Source of the DNA: an uncultured Muribaculaceae bacterium
GTDB taxonomy: Bacteria > Bacteroidota > Bacteroidia > Bacteroidales > Muribaculaceae
Reading direction: 5' to 3'
DNA length: 64,000 nucleotides
NCBI GenBank assembly: GCA_910585285.1
Contig: CAJUDL010000006.1
Location: 1-64,000, forward strand
The position numbers were made by a program, and so were the translations under genes. Below, piece after piece: positions 1-10,263 of the stretch (within the stretch, counting starts at the first letter, position 1; each line of letters begins with the position of its first letter). The notes beneath the pieces are model-generated. The model did no database searches, was not told the DNA's origin, and worked only from the letters and a program-made list of their open reading frames with translations.

Positions 1-365
1 TATACAAAACACGCGAATTTTTTCCCATCCAAATCCAATTTTTTTCCTCCACCCTTCCTTAAATAAAACCAAAACCTCCAACAATATTACTGGCGTAATG
101 AATTACACATTGGATACATCACAAGGAATAATAACACAGAGGAACAGAGGGACAGAGATTTAGATTCAAAATCATACTAAAATTTTAGGCACGGAGGGTC
201 TCAACGACCTGACAGAGGCACGGAGTCAGATGCTCTCTAACTCTGTGCCTCTGTGTTTAAATTGCTGTATCAAAAGCTTTTATTCTTCGCCCCTCGCGTT
301 TTAATAGTGCATTAGATATACAAGTGACTTACACAATAAGGCTTGTTGTTTCTGTTACTTGCTTA
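1..365. repeat. intergenic stretch with 15-bp inverted repeat
   Basis: No gene is visible here. A 15-bp inverted repeat (212-226 and 240-254, one G:U, 13-nt loop) is built from an ACAGAGGCACGGAGT-type motif, and related CAGAGG units recur at 136-155. It lies 3' of the endonuclease I gene, but no T-run follows on the minus strand, so a terminator role is only possible. Confidence 0.4.
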
Positions 366-2078
366 TTAGATTACGAGTTTGACGGGACGCATGCCTTCGG
401 AAGTGACGACATAAACGCCTGCAGGGAGAAGGAAGATATCTCCATCAACGGGCGAAGCGACATACATGACTTCGGTGCCGTTGACATCATATACATGCAT
501 CGGCTTACTGTCGCCGTTAAGCTTGATCATGAAGCCTCCGTCAACTGCAAACACCTGCATCGGAGCGGAAATATAGAGATCTTCAACCGAACTTCCTGCA
601 GCGACATAAATCTCATTCGATGGTTCTGAAAGCATCCCAAGACGCGAATACTGCACGTAATATGTCTCCGCAACGCCAGGATCACGATCACTGATCACGT
701 AACTGGTCTCTCCGGTCTCATAGGTTTCAGTCTCTTGGTTACCATCCACAAGGCGCGTGCGTGTCAATACGTAATAATCGGCAATTTCGCCGTCTGCAAC
801 GGAATTCCAGTGAGCGGTATATGAATTGGCTGTCACATCCGTGGGCTGCAATGCCGTAAGAGTAGTGAATGTCGGCATCGGAAGAGCCTCACCTTTGAGC
901 GTCACAGCTATCGAACCTGTCAAGCCTCCATCATAAAGCACTATCTTTGCTTCATGCAGCCCGACAGCGGTAGGTGTGTAGGTGATATTAAGCAGATAAC
1001 CCTGATTCTGATTGATTGTGGCAGCAGGAATCTCCTTGGTGATTTCGGGCACGAACATAGCTCGGTCTGTTCCTGTCACTCTCACCGAAAGGGGTGATGT
1101 GAGGTTCTTGCCTACAATCTGCAGCACGCGGGTTTCGGAGCGTCCAACAGCTACCTGTCCGAAATCAAGAGCCTCGCCATTGACAGGAGCGGTAATTTCA
1201 GGATCTCCCGTAATCGGCGGTGTTGGATCACTACCCTGCTGCTGATCGACATAGAAGACCTCCGTGGTGCGTGTTCCCCAGATATATTCAGCAAGCTCGG
1301 GAAAATCTACAAACGGATTGCGGTTACCCTGATATTGCTCAACCACATTATTGCGGTCGATCTCTTTCTGGTCTACAGGATCCTGACGGCACCACTGCAG
1401 TAGCATCTCCTTTGCCCAGGGCACAAGGGTTGGATACGCCTCTTTCTTATACATATAATTGATCACCCAGTTTATATCATCGTAGACTGTGGCAACATAC
1501 ATGTATGCGCGTGCAAAGTCGCCTTTGTATTCGTCATCCGGTTCGAACACGTTGCGGCTTCCGCCGCCATATCCGGTCTGTGCCCCGCCAACCTTGGTGA
1601 CGCCATTGTCGAAACTTGTGGAAGCAGTCAGACCCAAAGGATAGTTGAGCTTCGCCTGGTTTGCCGCGCCATCCGAAGGGTAAAGATTCCACATATCGGA
1701 ATACGCAGGCGTATATTCCACAGAGCCGTTCAGCTTCCACCACGATTTGGGGACACTGTGCTCGCGCTGCATTTTGTTTGCCGAGAAACTGCTCTTGCCG
1801 CTCTGTCCGCGCTGAATCAAATACACGGCATCGGAATACATATCCCACCACCGTTTGCAACCATTCACAAGTTCCGGATATACATCTGAATACTGCCAAT
1901 AATTCGGCAGATCGTAATATTCAAGCGTCTGATGCGATTGCACGCATTCCTTGGCTGCGGCTTTAAGCGCAGCCCCACTCTTACCGTTCATCCGGTTATA
2001 ATATCCGGCTTTGAATTCAGCTGAAGCACCGACAGCGACACACAGCGCCAGCGCAATTGTCATGTATAATTTCTTCAT
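366..2078 (-). CDS. secreted endonuclease I family nuclease with Ig-like/FN3 domains and C-terminal tail
   Basis: Predicted secreted DNA/RNA endonuclease of the EndA/NucM (endonuclease I) family. A signal peptide (MKKLYMTIALALCVAVGASA) is followed by the nuclease domain with REHSVPKSWW at about residues 105-114 and DMWNLYPSDGAANQ at about 128-141, the family's metal-site signatures. After about residue 285 come an Ig-like choice-of-anchor segment (FGQVAVGRSE), an FN3-like segment, and a tail (VYDVNGTEV, LPAGVYVV) resembling type IX secretion sorting domains. The ATG at 2078 is preferred over an upstream in-frame TTG because it begins the signal peptide. The nuclease call is firm; the T9SS reading is an inference. 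It lies downstream of the nuclease/TonB operon and fits a DNA-scavenging role. Confidence 0.9.
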   Translation of the reverse strand: MKKLYMTIALALCVAVGASAEFKAGYYNRMNGKSGAALKAAAKECVQSHQTLEYYDLPNYWQYSDVYPELVNGCKRWWDMYSDAVYLIQRGQSGKSSFSANKMQREHSVPKSWWKLNGSVEYTPAYSDMWNLYPSDGAANQAKLNYPLGLTASTSFDNGVTKVGGAQTGYGGGSRNVFEPDDEYKGDFARAYMYVATVYDDINWVINYMYKKEAYPTLVPWAKEMLLQWCRQDPVDQKEIDRNNVVEQYQGNRNPFVDFPELAEYIWGTRTTEVFYVDQQQGSDPTPPITGDPEITAPVNGEALDFGQVAVGRSETRVLQIVGKNLTSPLSVRVTGTDRAMFVPEITKEIPAATINQNQGYLLNITYTPTAVGLHEAKIVLYDGGLTGSIAVTLKGEALPMPTFTTLTALQPTDVTANSYTAHWNSVADGEIADYYVLTRTRLVDGNQETETYETGETSYVISDRDPGVAETYYVQYSRLGMLSEPSNEIYVAAGSSVEDLYISAPMQVFAVDGGFMIKLNGDSKPMHVYDVNGTEVMYVASPVDGDIFLLPAGVYVVTSEGMRPVKLVI

Positions 2079-2190
2079 CGGCAATATCGTAATTACTATC
2101 TCAACAATATATATCTTTACAATCTCAACAATATATAACGTAAAAATCTCTATTTATTCTTAAAAATAACGAATGTTTTAGAACAACAAA

Positions 2191-2215
2191 GGGCCGGAAT
2201 CTGAGATTCCGACCC
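2191..2215 (-). terminator. hairpin terminator after small membrane protein gene
   Basis: A 10-bp stem (2191-2200 with 2206-2215) reads on the minus strand as GGGTCGGAAT...ATTCCGGCCC followed by TTTGTTGTT, just 3' of the gene ending at 2280. A near-copy of the stem lies at 2898-2928. Confidence 0.6.
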
Positions 2216-2279
2216 GGTACCCTTTATAAAACGAATTTGGCGCATTTCGTGCCATTTCTCCATAATCAACCTTAATAAA

Positions 2280-2684
2280 TTATTTATTGACTTCTATTAC
2301 AGGTACAGTTACCCAATCGCCGCCAATAGTCGTTCCAAGTATTTCCCTTTCTTTTGTTTGGTAGGTATAAGTACCTACTTGTTTAGGATTTACCAATTCA
2401 ATAACCTGGTCACAATAAAATTGACCATCCAAAAGAAGAACTGTGGTTCCGTTGTACCAGCCATATTTCTTATCTGACACTTCCCGTGCCAAGGCTGCAT
2501 TGCCTATAACTTGAAATACTTCGAAAGAAGTGGATTTTTTGTTTTCATAACTGATTGGAACTTCAAAATATACAATAGAATTTTCGTCCTGATTTTTGTT
2601 AACTGCTATTATAGCCAAAACACTAATTGTCAATATTACACCAGTTATGATGCCTGCGGCGTATATTAAAATTTTCTTTCCCAT
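2280..2684 (-). CDS. small membrane-anchored protein of unknown function
   Basis: A 134-residue protein I do not recognise. The N-terminus (residues 4-29) is a single hydrophobic segment that should anchor it in the inner membrane with the remaining ~100 residues outside. The soluble part is beta-rich (VYFEVPISYENK, TTVLLLDGQFY, WVTVPVIEVNK) and has one cysteine. It sits alone between two terminators with its own promoter-like site at 2730-2761, so it is probably monocistronic. Confidence 0.75.
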   Translation of the reverse strand: MGKKILIYAAGIITGVILTISVLAIIAVNKNQDENSIVYFEVPISYENKKSTSFEVFQVIGNAALAREVSDKKYGWYNGTTVLLLDGQFYCDQVIELVNPKQVGTYTYQTKEREILGTTIGGDWVTVPVIEVNK

Positions 2685-2729
2685 ATCAATTTAATCAAGT
2701 TATTAATGTCATTCGGTTATTTTCATATG

Positions 2730-2761
2730 CAAATTTAATGATTTACATCCTACGAAACAAT
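2730..2761 (-). promoter_or_regulatory. Bacteroidota-type promoter for the small membrane protein gene
   Basis: On the minus strand a -33 ATTG (2758-2761) lies 20 nt before TAAATTTG (2730-2737), matching the TTTG / TAnnTTTG pattern of Bacteroidota primary promoters. The predicted start of transcription is about 40 nt upstream of the ATG. Confidence 0.45.
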
Positions 2762-2897
2762 ACTCTAACTCTTTCCTGAACGATATTATGTATATTGCAC
2801 TTTTTCAAGATTCAGCCCAATTCAATCACCTATTACATATGCTTTACATATGCTGACATACTAATGACAACAGCTGGAGACAATCTCTAACCAAAAC

Positions 2898-2928
2898 AAG
2901 GGTCGAAATCTTCGCGATTCCGGCCCTT
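2898..2928 (-). terminator. terminator of the lipoprotein/TonB operon
   Basis: A 13-bp hairpin (2898-2910 with 2916-2928, 5-nt loop) followed on the minus strand by GTTTTGG, about 80 bp past the stop of the DUF5689 lipoprotein. This marks the end of the operon that begins near 10244 or 11142. Confidence 0.6.
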
Positions 2929-3008
2929 GCTGATATTAATATCATCGGAAATTAATCGATATAATCTTGAAAGAATGGCATAGCAACCATTCTCCCATGA
3001 CGGTAGAG

Positions 3009-5240
3009 TTATTTCGTTCCGGTTATCTTCAGGTTCTTAACTTCCCATGTGCCTGCTACTTCAGCGGTAGACACATAGCGGAAACCAATTTGCACTTTCT
3101 TGCCGGCATAATTCTTCAGACTGTAGGAGCCACTCGACCATGGATTCCATCGGAAAGCCTCTGCTTTTACCTCAGACAATAGACTCCAGCTTGCCGTTCC
3201 CGATTCCCGGATCATGACATAAGCATATCCCTTGAAATCAGCCACATCTATCATCACATTGTTTTTCTTGTAATTATTTACAACGTATTCGAATGTCAGC
3301 TCGGGATCACTTACTCCCGTAAGATCAATCTCCGGAGACTCGCAGGTTACATCAGCCACGTAAATCTGACCCTTGAATGCGGTACCTTTAAGACAATTGT
3401 AAGAACTATCCCACATCCATACACGCTCAAGACCTTCCGGACTTTGGGCTTCATTCATATGCCATCCCGTAGCATCCGATGAAAGGCTTTCATAGATGGT
3501 GCTCCCACTTGGTTCTGGAGGTGTCGGGGTGTCGCCACCGCCCTCTCCGAGAGTAAATGCGGTAGGTTCTTTAATTCCTGACAAACCTACATAACGGGTG
3601 ACTGTGCCTTGAATCGTAAGGAGTTTTCCAAGATTTCCGGCATTATCCTTGAGGTTAAGTTGTGAACGTGCATCCGAACCGGAAGGAAGGTTAACACTCA
3701 TACATTTGTTCCAATCTGTCTCATCAGGTGTATTGGCAAGGAGCAGATTGGTGGCGACAGTCGCAGGAACAGTAAACTTACAACTTTCATCCGTAGCATA
3801 TGATTTGATACCGGTATCAACATAACCTACAATATAACCAGTAGCCCAGACACCTACATACAGGTTGGTTCCGGTAACTGTTGTCATTGCATTAACCTGA
3901 GATGCACTGTAAGGTTTACTCTGAGTCCCATCGCCATCGGGCAAACCTTCTCCGGTACCGGGGTTGTCACCACCGCCGATTGTCACGCCGTCAACCTCGA
4001 CATCGTTGGCTGTGCCGCCATTGCCGGTGATACCCGGCATACCGAGGAATGTTGTGAGATTTCCATTGACAAGGATTGCTTTCTTAAGCACCCCGGGATT
4101 GTCAACCAAGTTGACGGATGCGCGGAATGCAGATCCCTGCGGAAGCTCTACTGCAAGACACTTGCTCCAGTCGGTTTCATCGGCAGAAGCTGCGATAAGG
4201 ATGTTGTTATCCATCTCGGCATCCGCACCGAAGATAACATCGCTGTTCGACTGAACATCGTTCACACCGGCTTTCACAGAACCTACAATATAACCTGTCA
4301 CCCATCCGGCTGCACCCTGATCCATAACCTCCATAGCTTCTGCGATGGTGTAAGGATCATCCTTCTGACCTTTCTTAGTGATCATCACGTCACCGGTGCC
4401 ACGCAGAAGAAGCTGCCACGCATCTCCGTAGTATGAGAGAATACCGCGCACATTACCCGTACCCTCGGGAATAATTTCGTTATAGAAATTGGAATAACCC
4501 GATGTACGAACTATGAGTGTGCCTCCGTTGGCATCGACAAGAGTGCGGTTCACGCTCTCCTGATAGGGAGCGTATGTATCCTTACCTCCCTCTTTGAAGT
4601 AAACGTTACGGAATTCCACAAGCTGGCTCTGCATCTGACGGAGAGCCTCACCGGTGGCAGGCAACTGGGAGAATGAAGTTACTATGCAATAAGGATTCTC
4701 CGAAGGCCATGTGGCATTCTGATCCACATATTTGACATCATCGTCAGGGAAACCATTGAGTTCCGAATGCTCAAGGAAATACGACCAAGACATGAACGTC
4801 AGCGACTTCGCTCCCTTGTATTCGCCAAGCCATCCGATCTGCTGGAGTCCGTTGTAATAGCCCACATACAACCCGGTGACGTTGAGCACAACCTCCTGCC
4901 CGAGACGATAGTCCGTATATGTCGAACCCTGGTTCACGGACAGGGCTATGGCTGCCGTTTCATCCTGAATCACTATCGACTTGTATATATTGCCGGTGGC
5001 ATCGCTCGATACCACTCGCCCGTGAATTATATACGGAGTCTTTGACTCCTCGTCTTTCATCGGGCATTGCAAGGTCTTGTCGGCAAACGTGTTCTTCAAT
5101 TCAAGGATTGTCGTGTTAGGCACCATGGTGGCCTTCGGCGCCACAAGAGCCGGGGCATCCATGTCTGCCTGACAGGAAGTCAGCGCAGCCGCCGATGCCG
5201 CCACTGCCAACCCTATATATAATGCTTTTAATGTTTTCAT
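3009..5240 (-). CDS. DUF5689/DUF6359 OB-fold-like surface lipoprotein
   Basis: A 743-residue predicted lipoprotein (signal peptide, lipobox-type cysteine in ALTSCQAD). The first ~270 residues match DUF5689 (YIIHGRVVSSDATGNIYKSIVIQD), then two DUF6359-type repeats (GYIVGSVKAGV and GYIVGYVDTGI, each followed by DETDWSKCLAVELP / DETDWNKCMSVNLP), then a jelly-roll-like choice-of-anchor domain ending in TWEVKNLKITG. It is the last gene of the minus-strand set with the TonB receptor and a secreted nuclease. The role is unknown; OB-like folds in a nuclease operon suggest nucleic-acid capture (inference). Confidence 0.8.
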   Translation of the reverse strand: MKTLKALYIGLAVAASAAALTSCQADMDAPALVAPKATMVPNTTILELKNTFADKTLQCPMKDEESKTPYIIHGRVVSSDATGNIYKSIVIQDETAAIALSVNQGSTYTDYRLGQEVVLNVTGLYVGYYNGLQQIGWLGEYKGAKSLTFMSWSYFLEHSELNGFPDDDVKYVDQNATWPSENPYCIVTSFSQLPATGEALRQMQSQLVEFRNVYFKEGGKDTYAPYQESVNRTLVDANGGTLIVRTSGYSNFYNEIIPEGTGNVRGILSYYGDAWQLLLRGTGDVMITKKGQKDDPYTIAEAMEVMDQGAAGWVTGYIVGSVKAGVNDVQSNSDVIFGADAEMDNNILIAASADETDWSKCLAVELPQGSAFRASVNLVDNPGVLKKAILVNGNLTTFLGMPGITGNGGTANDVEVDGVTIGGGDNPGTGEGLPDGDGTQSKPYSASQVNAMTTVTGTNLYVGVWATGYIVGYVDTGIKSYATDESCKFTVPATVATNLLLANTPDETDWNKCMSVNLPSGSDARSQLNLKDNAGNLGKLLTIQGTVTRYVGLSGIKEPTAFTLGEGGGDTPTPPEPSGSTIYESLSSDATGWHMNEAQSPEGLERVWMWDSSYNCLKGTAFKGQIYVADVTCESPEIDLTGVSDPELTFEYVVNNYKKNNVMIDVADFKGYAYVMIRESGTASWSLLSEVKAEAFRWNPWSSGSYSLKNYAGKKVQIGFRYVSTAEVAGTWEVKNLKITGTK

Positions 5241-5263
5241 ATTCTTAAGATATTAGAAGCTGT

Positions 5264-6301
5264 TTAATTGGCGGGAACGCCGGTCACCGTCACTTTGTCA
5301 ATCTCCCATGTTCCGGAAAGATCTTTAGTCGATGTATATCTGAAACCGATCTGAATCTTCTTGCCAGCATAGGCATCTAGATTTGCAAAACCGGAATTAG
5401 AGAAATCCCATGAGTTTCCTGCCGGCGGAACCGGGAGGGTCACAGGTTCCCATGCCTCTGTTCCCACGACACGCACCAGAGTCTGACACATATTCCCGAA
5501 ACTCTCGGCATTATTGAAATAGTTGGCTGCCCAATGAACCAGCAGTCTCGGGTCTTTAAGACCCTCAAGGCTTATTTCCTGAGATATCGCCATGGCATCA
5601 GTGACAGCAGCACTGCCTGAACGGCCACCCGTGGCAACGATTCCAAATTTATCCGAGTATTTCCAAGTCTCGAATCCTGCTGTTGAGGGGTTGCCCTGAT
5701 CGAATGTAAACGCATCGGTTGCCGACAAGAGATCTTTTTGCCATATCTGCTGTGAACCATACGGAGGAATCATCGACGGATCCGGCTCAATACCCTTGTC
5801 TCCCCAGTTGAAATTCGTGGTACCTTTCAGTGCATACTGCCCGAAATATTTTTCATCCAGAGAACCTACTATGCATACCTCTTTACCTAAATTGTCAGGA
5901 TTTGAGGCAAGATTAAGGGCATCGCGCACAGTGCCGGAAATCTGGACAGTCATACAGTTGCGCCAGTCTTTCTCATCAGGAGTGGCAGCGAGCATGAGGT
6001 TTGAATTGACAGTTGTCGGAACACTAAAATCAGCAGTCTCGTCTTTCAGGATGTATCCGGTCTGTTCGGAAGTGTTCACCGTCCCGACGATATATCCGTG
6101 CACCCAGCATCCCAACAGGCTGAGGTTGGTATTGTTATAGCCGTTAATTACTTGAAAGACCCCGGCCGGCGAGTTCCATTCGCCATTTCCGATACCACCT
6201 TCAGGAAGCGTGACAGGCGGCTGCGACAGGTCATCGTTACATGCTCCAAGACCCATCGCCATCAGAACCAGCATTGAAAATATTAATCTTATATTTTTCA
6301 T
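5264..6301 (-). CDS. DUF6359 surface lipoprotein
   Basis: A 345-residue predicted lipoprotein (MLVLMAMGLGACNDD, lipobox cysteine at about 21). It has one DUF6359-type module (GYIVGTVNTSEQTG, DEKDWRNCMTVQI) and the same C-terminal choice-of-anchor domain as its downstream neighbour (GKKIQIGFRYTSTKDLSGTWEIDKVTVTG is shared in outline). It is essentially a one-module paralogue of the 3009-5240 gene, 23 bp away, so the two probably arose by duplication and act together at the cell surface. Confidence 0.8.
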   Translation of the reverse strand: MKNIRLIFSMLVLMAMGLGACNDDLSQPPVTLPEGGIGNGEWNSPAGVFQVINGYNNTNLSLLGCWVHGYIVGTVNTSEQTGYILKDETADFSVPTTVNSNLMLAATPDEKDWRNCMTVQISGTVRDALNLASNPDNLGKEVCIVGSLDEKYFGQYALKGTTNFNWGDKGIEPDPSMIPPYGSQQIWQKDLLSATDAFTFDQGNPSTAGFETWKYSDKFGIVATGGRSGSAAVTDAMAISQEISLEGLKDPRLLVHWAANYFNNAESFGNMCQTLVRVVGTEAWEPVTLPVPPAGNSWDFSNSGFANLDAYAGKKIQIGFRYTSTKDLSGTWEIDKVTVTGVPAN

Positions 6302-6363
6302 CTTTATTTCTTTTTATGAATCAATGTATAATCAAACATTTCTCATTACACATTCCTCATTAA

Positions 6364-9150
6364 TTAAAACCTGATTCCAACATTGAAGAATACACGTATG
6401 CCTTGGGCATAATAGATCTTGTTGGGAAATTTATTGACATTATAGTCGGTGTAGTCGAACTTACCTTCCTGATACCCTCCGGTCTGAACGTTGCGGTTGT
6501 TGAGAAGGTTGTTGACGCTGAGGTTGAAATTGACAGAACCGAACTTGGTATAAAGAACCTTGCCTATGGAGAGGTTCATCACCCACTCTGAATTCAATTT
6601 GTCCTGATATGTTATCTGATTGCGTTTCTGCTCGTATTCCTCAACGCTGCCACATTGACCCCAGAGTCCGGGCATCTCCTCATGGCGGGCGGGAGAAAGG
6701 TCGATCCAGTTGTCGCCAAACCATTGTGCGTTCACTTCGAAGAACCACTGTTTCACATTATAGTTCACACCCAACGAATAAACCTGCTGGGGTGTGCCTC
6801 CGATATGATAGTTCTTTAGATATACGCGACGTGTCACATCATCCTGCGAACCGTTCTCATAGCTACGCACGCCAAGAGGATCGTTCTCGTAGGTATAGCG
6901 TGAGAATGTTCCGGCTGCGGAAACAGAGAGGTTGCTGAGAATCTTGTATTCCATACCGAGCTCGATACCTTTGTATTCGGTTTCCATACCCGACATAGAG
7001 TAGTTCATGAATGTGTTGAGCTGATAGTCATAGAAGCCGGAACGTTTGATGCCGTCCCACATTTTAGTGTAGAAACCTGTCACAGATCCGCGGAAGCGGG
7101 AATAGTTCCAGGTGTAAGAGAGGTCAGCAGAGAAGAAGCGCTCTGATTTGAGACCCTGCACGGAGGTGTCTTTTGTGCGCGGCGACACATAACTGTAGTC
7201 GGGCATAGGAGCGCGTGTGCCATAAGAAGCGTGAGCGGTGAAATAGTTGCGACCGTCGAGCTTATAGGTTGCGCCTGCCTTGATAGCGGCATTGTCGAAT
7301 GAATGGTGCTTGCCTGTGCCGAGTGAATTTTCGGGAGCACGACCGTTCTGCATGTTTCCGTGGCGCACGAAGTCAGTGAAGCTTACCTCAACACCATAGT
7401 TCACATTCCAGTGAGCGGTGTTGATCTGGTTCTGCAACCATGCGCGGGCATTGATGCTGCGGATGTTGTAATCATATCCGAACACGTCGCCCTTGTAGAC
7501 CTTGCGGTTAGGATAACGCATATCATTCTGAAGGATATCGGTGTTCCCTGCGAAATCGCGCTCTGAGAAATTGTCGACATCTCGCCAGAAATCACCTCCG
7601 AGGAGATCGCGCACGGTCTTGTAGTAGTGTCCGTCGCTGTAGTTGAGGCTGAGACCGCCCTGAAGAGTCATATTGTCGTTGATGCGATGGTCAATATAAG
7701 AATTGAGCATCCATGAAGTCACGTTTGAATGACGATTCTCAAGAATATAGCTCGACTGCCCCTTAAGCTCGGGATCTCGGTCAAACTGTTCGCGGTTCAG
7801 AAGGTTGGTCTGATAAAGACGGTTCCAGTCAATCTGACGGTGAGCCTTGTCTCCGCCCCACCATTCTATCTGATTCTGATAAGCCTCCACCTGGGCTGCA
7901 TAGAGGTCAGGATTAGTGAACTCTATGTTGGCATCGGGAAGATAGTATGAGGGAAGATAACGGTAGTAATCGGGACGAGGATCGGCGGTCTGATACCAGT
8001 TGAGCGCGGAACTGCTGTATCTGTTCGCACGGAATCCGATACCGGTGTTGACCTTGGTTCCCATCTTGGGTTTCCAGATCCAGTTGAGGAGCACGGCGGG
8101 ATCTACCGATTCCACGATACGTGCGCTCTTCTTCTTGCCGTCGAGATAACCCCACGACGGGTTGTAGAGATTGGAGCCGGCGAGATCATAAGCCTCCTGG
8201 GTGGCGGCGCTGTTGGTTGCACGCTGCGTAGGAGCTCCCCATGCTGTCAGGTTGAGTGAATGATGATCGTTAAATACTTTCTGCAGACTGAGCTGAAGAC
8301 CCAAAGAATTATAGAATGTGCCTTCGATCACACCCTCCGGCGCATATCGTCCGATGATCGATGCGGAGAACGCCCACCCGTTTTTGTTAAGACCGGTGGA
8401 ATACTGGAACATCGCCCTGAGCATATAATTTGAGTTGGTATATGCCAGATTTCCCTTGAATCCGGGAGCATACTCGGATGCATATGTGGTGAAGTTGCTG
8501 GAGCCACCGATATTGCCATATCCGAATGGAGCAGCCTCGAGACCGATGTCGGTGGTGCGGTTGCGGAATGCGCTTGATGTCATGCCGCCCAGACCGGAAT
8601 AGTTGAAACGTCCGCGCATCGCGTCGTTGAAATTGAAACCGTTGATATAACCGGTGTTCCAGTTGCTGTCATAACCACGCCAGCGGAAGCGGGCAATCGA
8701 GAAATCATAATTGGAGGTCTGATAATAGATATCGTCGGTGGCACCCTGGATTGAGCCCACGCTCTGACCCACGCTCTCGTCATCGAGAATCTGGTCTTCA
8801 TCAAAAAGGAAATCCTCGCTCTCCAATTGTGAGCCCTCGAATCCTGACGGATCGAGCTTGATTTCACCTATGTTCTTCACAAGTCCGTCAACAATCTTGA
8901 CATCCTGATACGCATCGGCATAGCCGTATGCAATGATCTGGAGCACGTCCGTGCCGGGAGCGGCATTGGAGATGGTGAACGTACCGTCAGAAGCACTTGT
9001 CACAAAAATTGCCTGGTCACGCAAAAGGATGTTGGCATCACCTACAGCCTTTCCCGTGCGGGCATCGACCAATGTGCCGGTAAGACCCGTTGCGGCAAGC
9101 GACGGGAGTGCCATACACAGCAGCATTAGCAATGATAATTTAATTCGCAT
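6364..9150 (-). CDS. TonB-dependent outer membrane receptor
   Basis: A 928-residue outer membrane receptor: signal peptide, carboxypeptidase-regulatory-like domain (GLTGTLVDARTGKAVGDANILL), plug region (YNDAMRGR-like NFNDAMRGRFNYSGLGG) and a long beta-barrel ending in an aromatic residue (FFNVGIRF). No SusD partner is encoded next to it, so this is not a standard glycan locus. It is placed 38 bp behind a secreted nuclease gene and ahead of two DUF6359 lipoproteins, consistent with uptake of nucleic-acid breakdown products (inference). Confidence 0.9.
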   Translation of the reverse strand: MRIKLSLLMLLCMALPSLAATGLTGTLVDARTGKAVGDANILLRDQAIFVTSASDGTFTISNAAPGTDVLQIIAYGYADAYQDVKIVDGLVKNIGEIKLDPSGFEGSQLESEDFLFDEDQILDDESVGQSVGSIQGATDDIYYQTSNYDFSIARFRWRGYDSNWNTGYINGFNFNDAMRGRFNYSGLGGMTSSAFRNRTTDIGLEAAPFGYGNIGGSSNFTTYASEYAPGFKGNLAYTNSNYMLRAMFQYSTGLNKNGWAFSASIIGRYAPEGVIEGTFYNSLGLQLSLQKVFNDHHSLNLTAWGAPTQRATNSAATQEAYDLAGSNLYNPSWGYLDGKKKSARIVESVDPAVLLNWIWKPKMGTKVNTGIGFRANRYSSSALNWYQTADPRPDYYRYLPSYYLPDANIEFTNPDLYAAQVEAYQNQIEWWGGDKAHRQIDWNRLYQTNLLNREQFDRDPELKGQSSYILENRHSNVTSWMLNSYIDHRINDNMTLQGGLSLNYSDGHYYKTVRDLLGGDFWRDVDNFSERDFAGNTDILQNDMRYPNRKVYKGDVFGYDYNIRSINARAWLQNQINTAHWNVNYGVEVSFTDFVRHGNMQNGRAPENSLGTGKHHSFDNAAIKAGATYKLDGRNYFTAHASYGTRAPMPDYSYVSPRTKDTSVQGLKSERFFSADLSYTWNYSRFRGSVTGFYTKMWDGIKRSGFYDYQLNTFMNYSMSGMETEYKGIELGMEYKILSNLSVSAAGTFSRYTYENDPLGVRSYENGSQDDVTRRVYLKNYHIGGTPQQVYSLGVNYNVKQWFFEVNAQWFGDNWIDLSPARHEEMPGLWGQCGSVEEYEQKRNQITYQDKLNSEWVMNLSIGKVLYTKFGSVNFNLSVNNLLNNRNVQTGGYQEGKFDYTDYNVNKFPNKIYYAQGIRVFFNVGIRF

Positions 9151-9188
9151 AATTTTATAAGTGTCTTGTTTTGATTATTGTCATTTCA

Positions 9189-10244
9189 TTATCTCACCAC
9201 TTCCTGCACAAGGAAGATCTCAGTTGGGAGATGGTCGGAAAATCCGTTCGACCATGCTCCGCTGGAGAAGGTGCGGTGCGGATATCCACGATATTGACCG
9301 TCGCTCTGCAGCAGGAACTGCTTGTTGAGCACCTCGGCTCCCAGATATTTAAGACCGCAGGCACCATCCACAAGATTCTTGTTGACGATTATCTGGTCAA
9401 AAAGATCCCAGCTGCCACGGTAAATATATGATCCGATACCCTTGTCAAGTTTCTCCCAGAAAGGATTGAAAAAACCTCCGTCGGGGGTGTTCTCTATTTT
9501 CTTAACTGCGCCAAGCGTTTCTGCCACACTCTTGTTGTGAGGATCATCGTTAAGGTCACCCATCACTACCACTCCCATCTTGGGATCGATCTTGTAGAGT
9601 GAATCAGCAATCGAACGGCTCAGTGAGGCGGCAGCCTCGCGAAGCCAGCTGCTTTCTTTCTCCCCTCCGCGACGTGAGGGCCAGTGGTTAACGATAATGG
9701 CTATACGCCTACCCCCCATAAGACCTACCACGCACATCTGGTCGCGGGTTTTGAATTTCGGAAGTTCCGGAACAACCAGACGATGATTTGTCACGTTGAT
9801 AACACGGAAAAGCTTGGGATTGTAAAGAAGTCCGACATCCACTCCACGTGCATCCGGTGAATCATGGTGACAGATCTGAAGATTCCAGTCTTTTATGGCA
9901 TCTGCCTTCACGAGATCCTGAAGCACTGTTATGTTCTCGATCTCGCTCACTCCGATCACCGCCGGACCAATCGGAGTGGTCTTGGTCGTCATCTGAGAGA
10001 TGGCATAAGAGATGTTTTTGATTTTCGACCAATACTTTTTACCATCCCATTTGTAAGAGCCGGCAGGAGAAAACTCCTTGTCATATTTCCCGTTGTTGTT
10101 GATTGTGTCGAAAAGGTTCTCAAGGTTATAGAAAGCCACACCGAATGTGCGGTATTGCTTCCTTTGCTGCGCGTTGACACACAGCGACGCTGACACACCT
10201 ATCAGGAGTGCCAGCGTTAGCTTGGTTAATTTGCGAAATCTCAT
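9189..10244 (-). CDS. secreted endonuclease/exonuclease/phosphatase family protein
   Basis: A 351-residue exported member of the DNase I-like (EEP) superfamily. A signal peptide (to about residue 25, VNAQ) precedes the conserved motifs NLENLFD (Mg-binding region), GVSEIEN (catalytic Glu), VNHWPSRRGG (catalytic His), GDLNDDP and the terminal SDHLP. Family members hydrolyse DNA, RNA or phosphodiesters; the substrate cannot be told from sequence. Its gene lies 19 bp behind deoC and 38 bp before the TonB receptor, suggesting one transcript for nucleic-acid degradation, import and deoxyribose use. Confidence 0.9.
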   Translation of the reverse strand: MRFRKLTKLTLALLIGVSASLCVNAQQRKQYRTFGVAFYNLENLFDTINNNGKYDKEFSPAGSYKWDGKKYWSKIKNISYAISQMTTKTTPIGPAVIGVSEIENITVLQDLVKADAIKDWNLQICHHDSPDARGVDVGLLYNPKLFRVINVTNHRLVVPELPKFKTRDQMCVVGLMGGRRIAIIVNHWPSRRGGEKESSWLREAAASLSRSIADSLYKIDPKMGVVVMGDLNDDPHNKSVAETLGAVKKIENTPDGGFFNPFWEKLDKGIGSYIYRGSWDLFDQIIVNKNLVDGACGLKYLGAEVLNKQFLLQSDGQYRGYPHRTFSSGAWSNGFSDHLPTEIFLVQEVVR

Positions 10245-10263
10245 TGAGTTCTCTTTATGGAGA

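Noticed and set aside
212..254. Terminator of endonuclease I gene
   Set aside because: Stem is good but no T-run follows on the minus strand and it is >110 bp past the stop; kept only as an inverted repeat.
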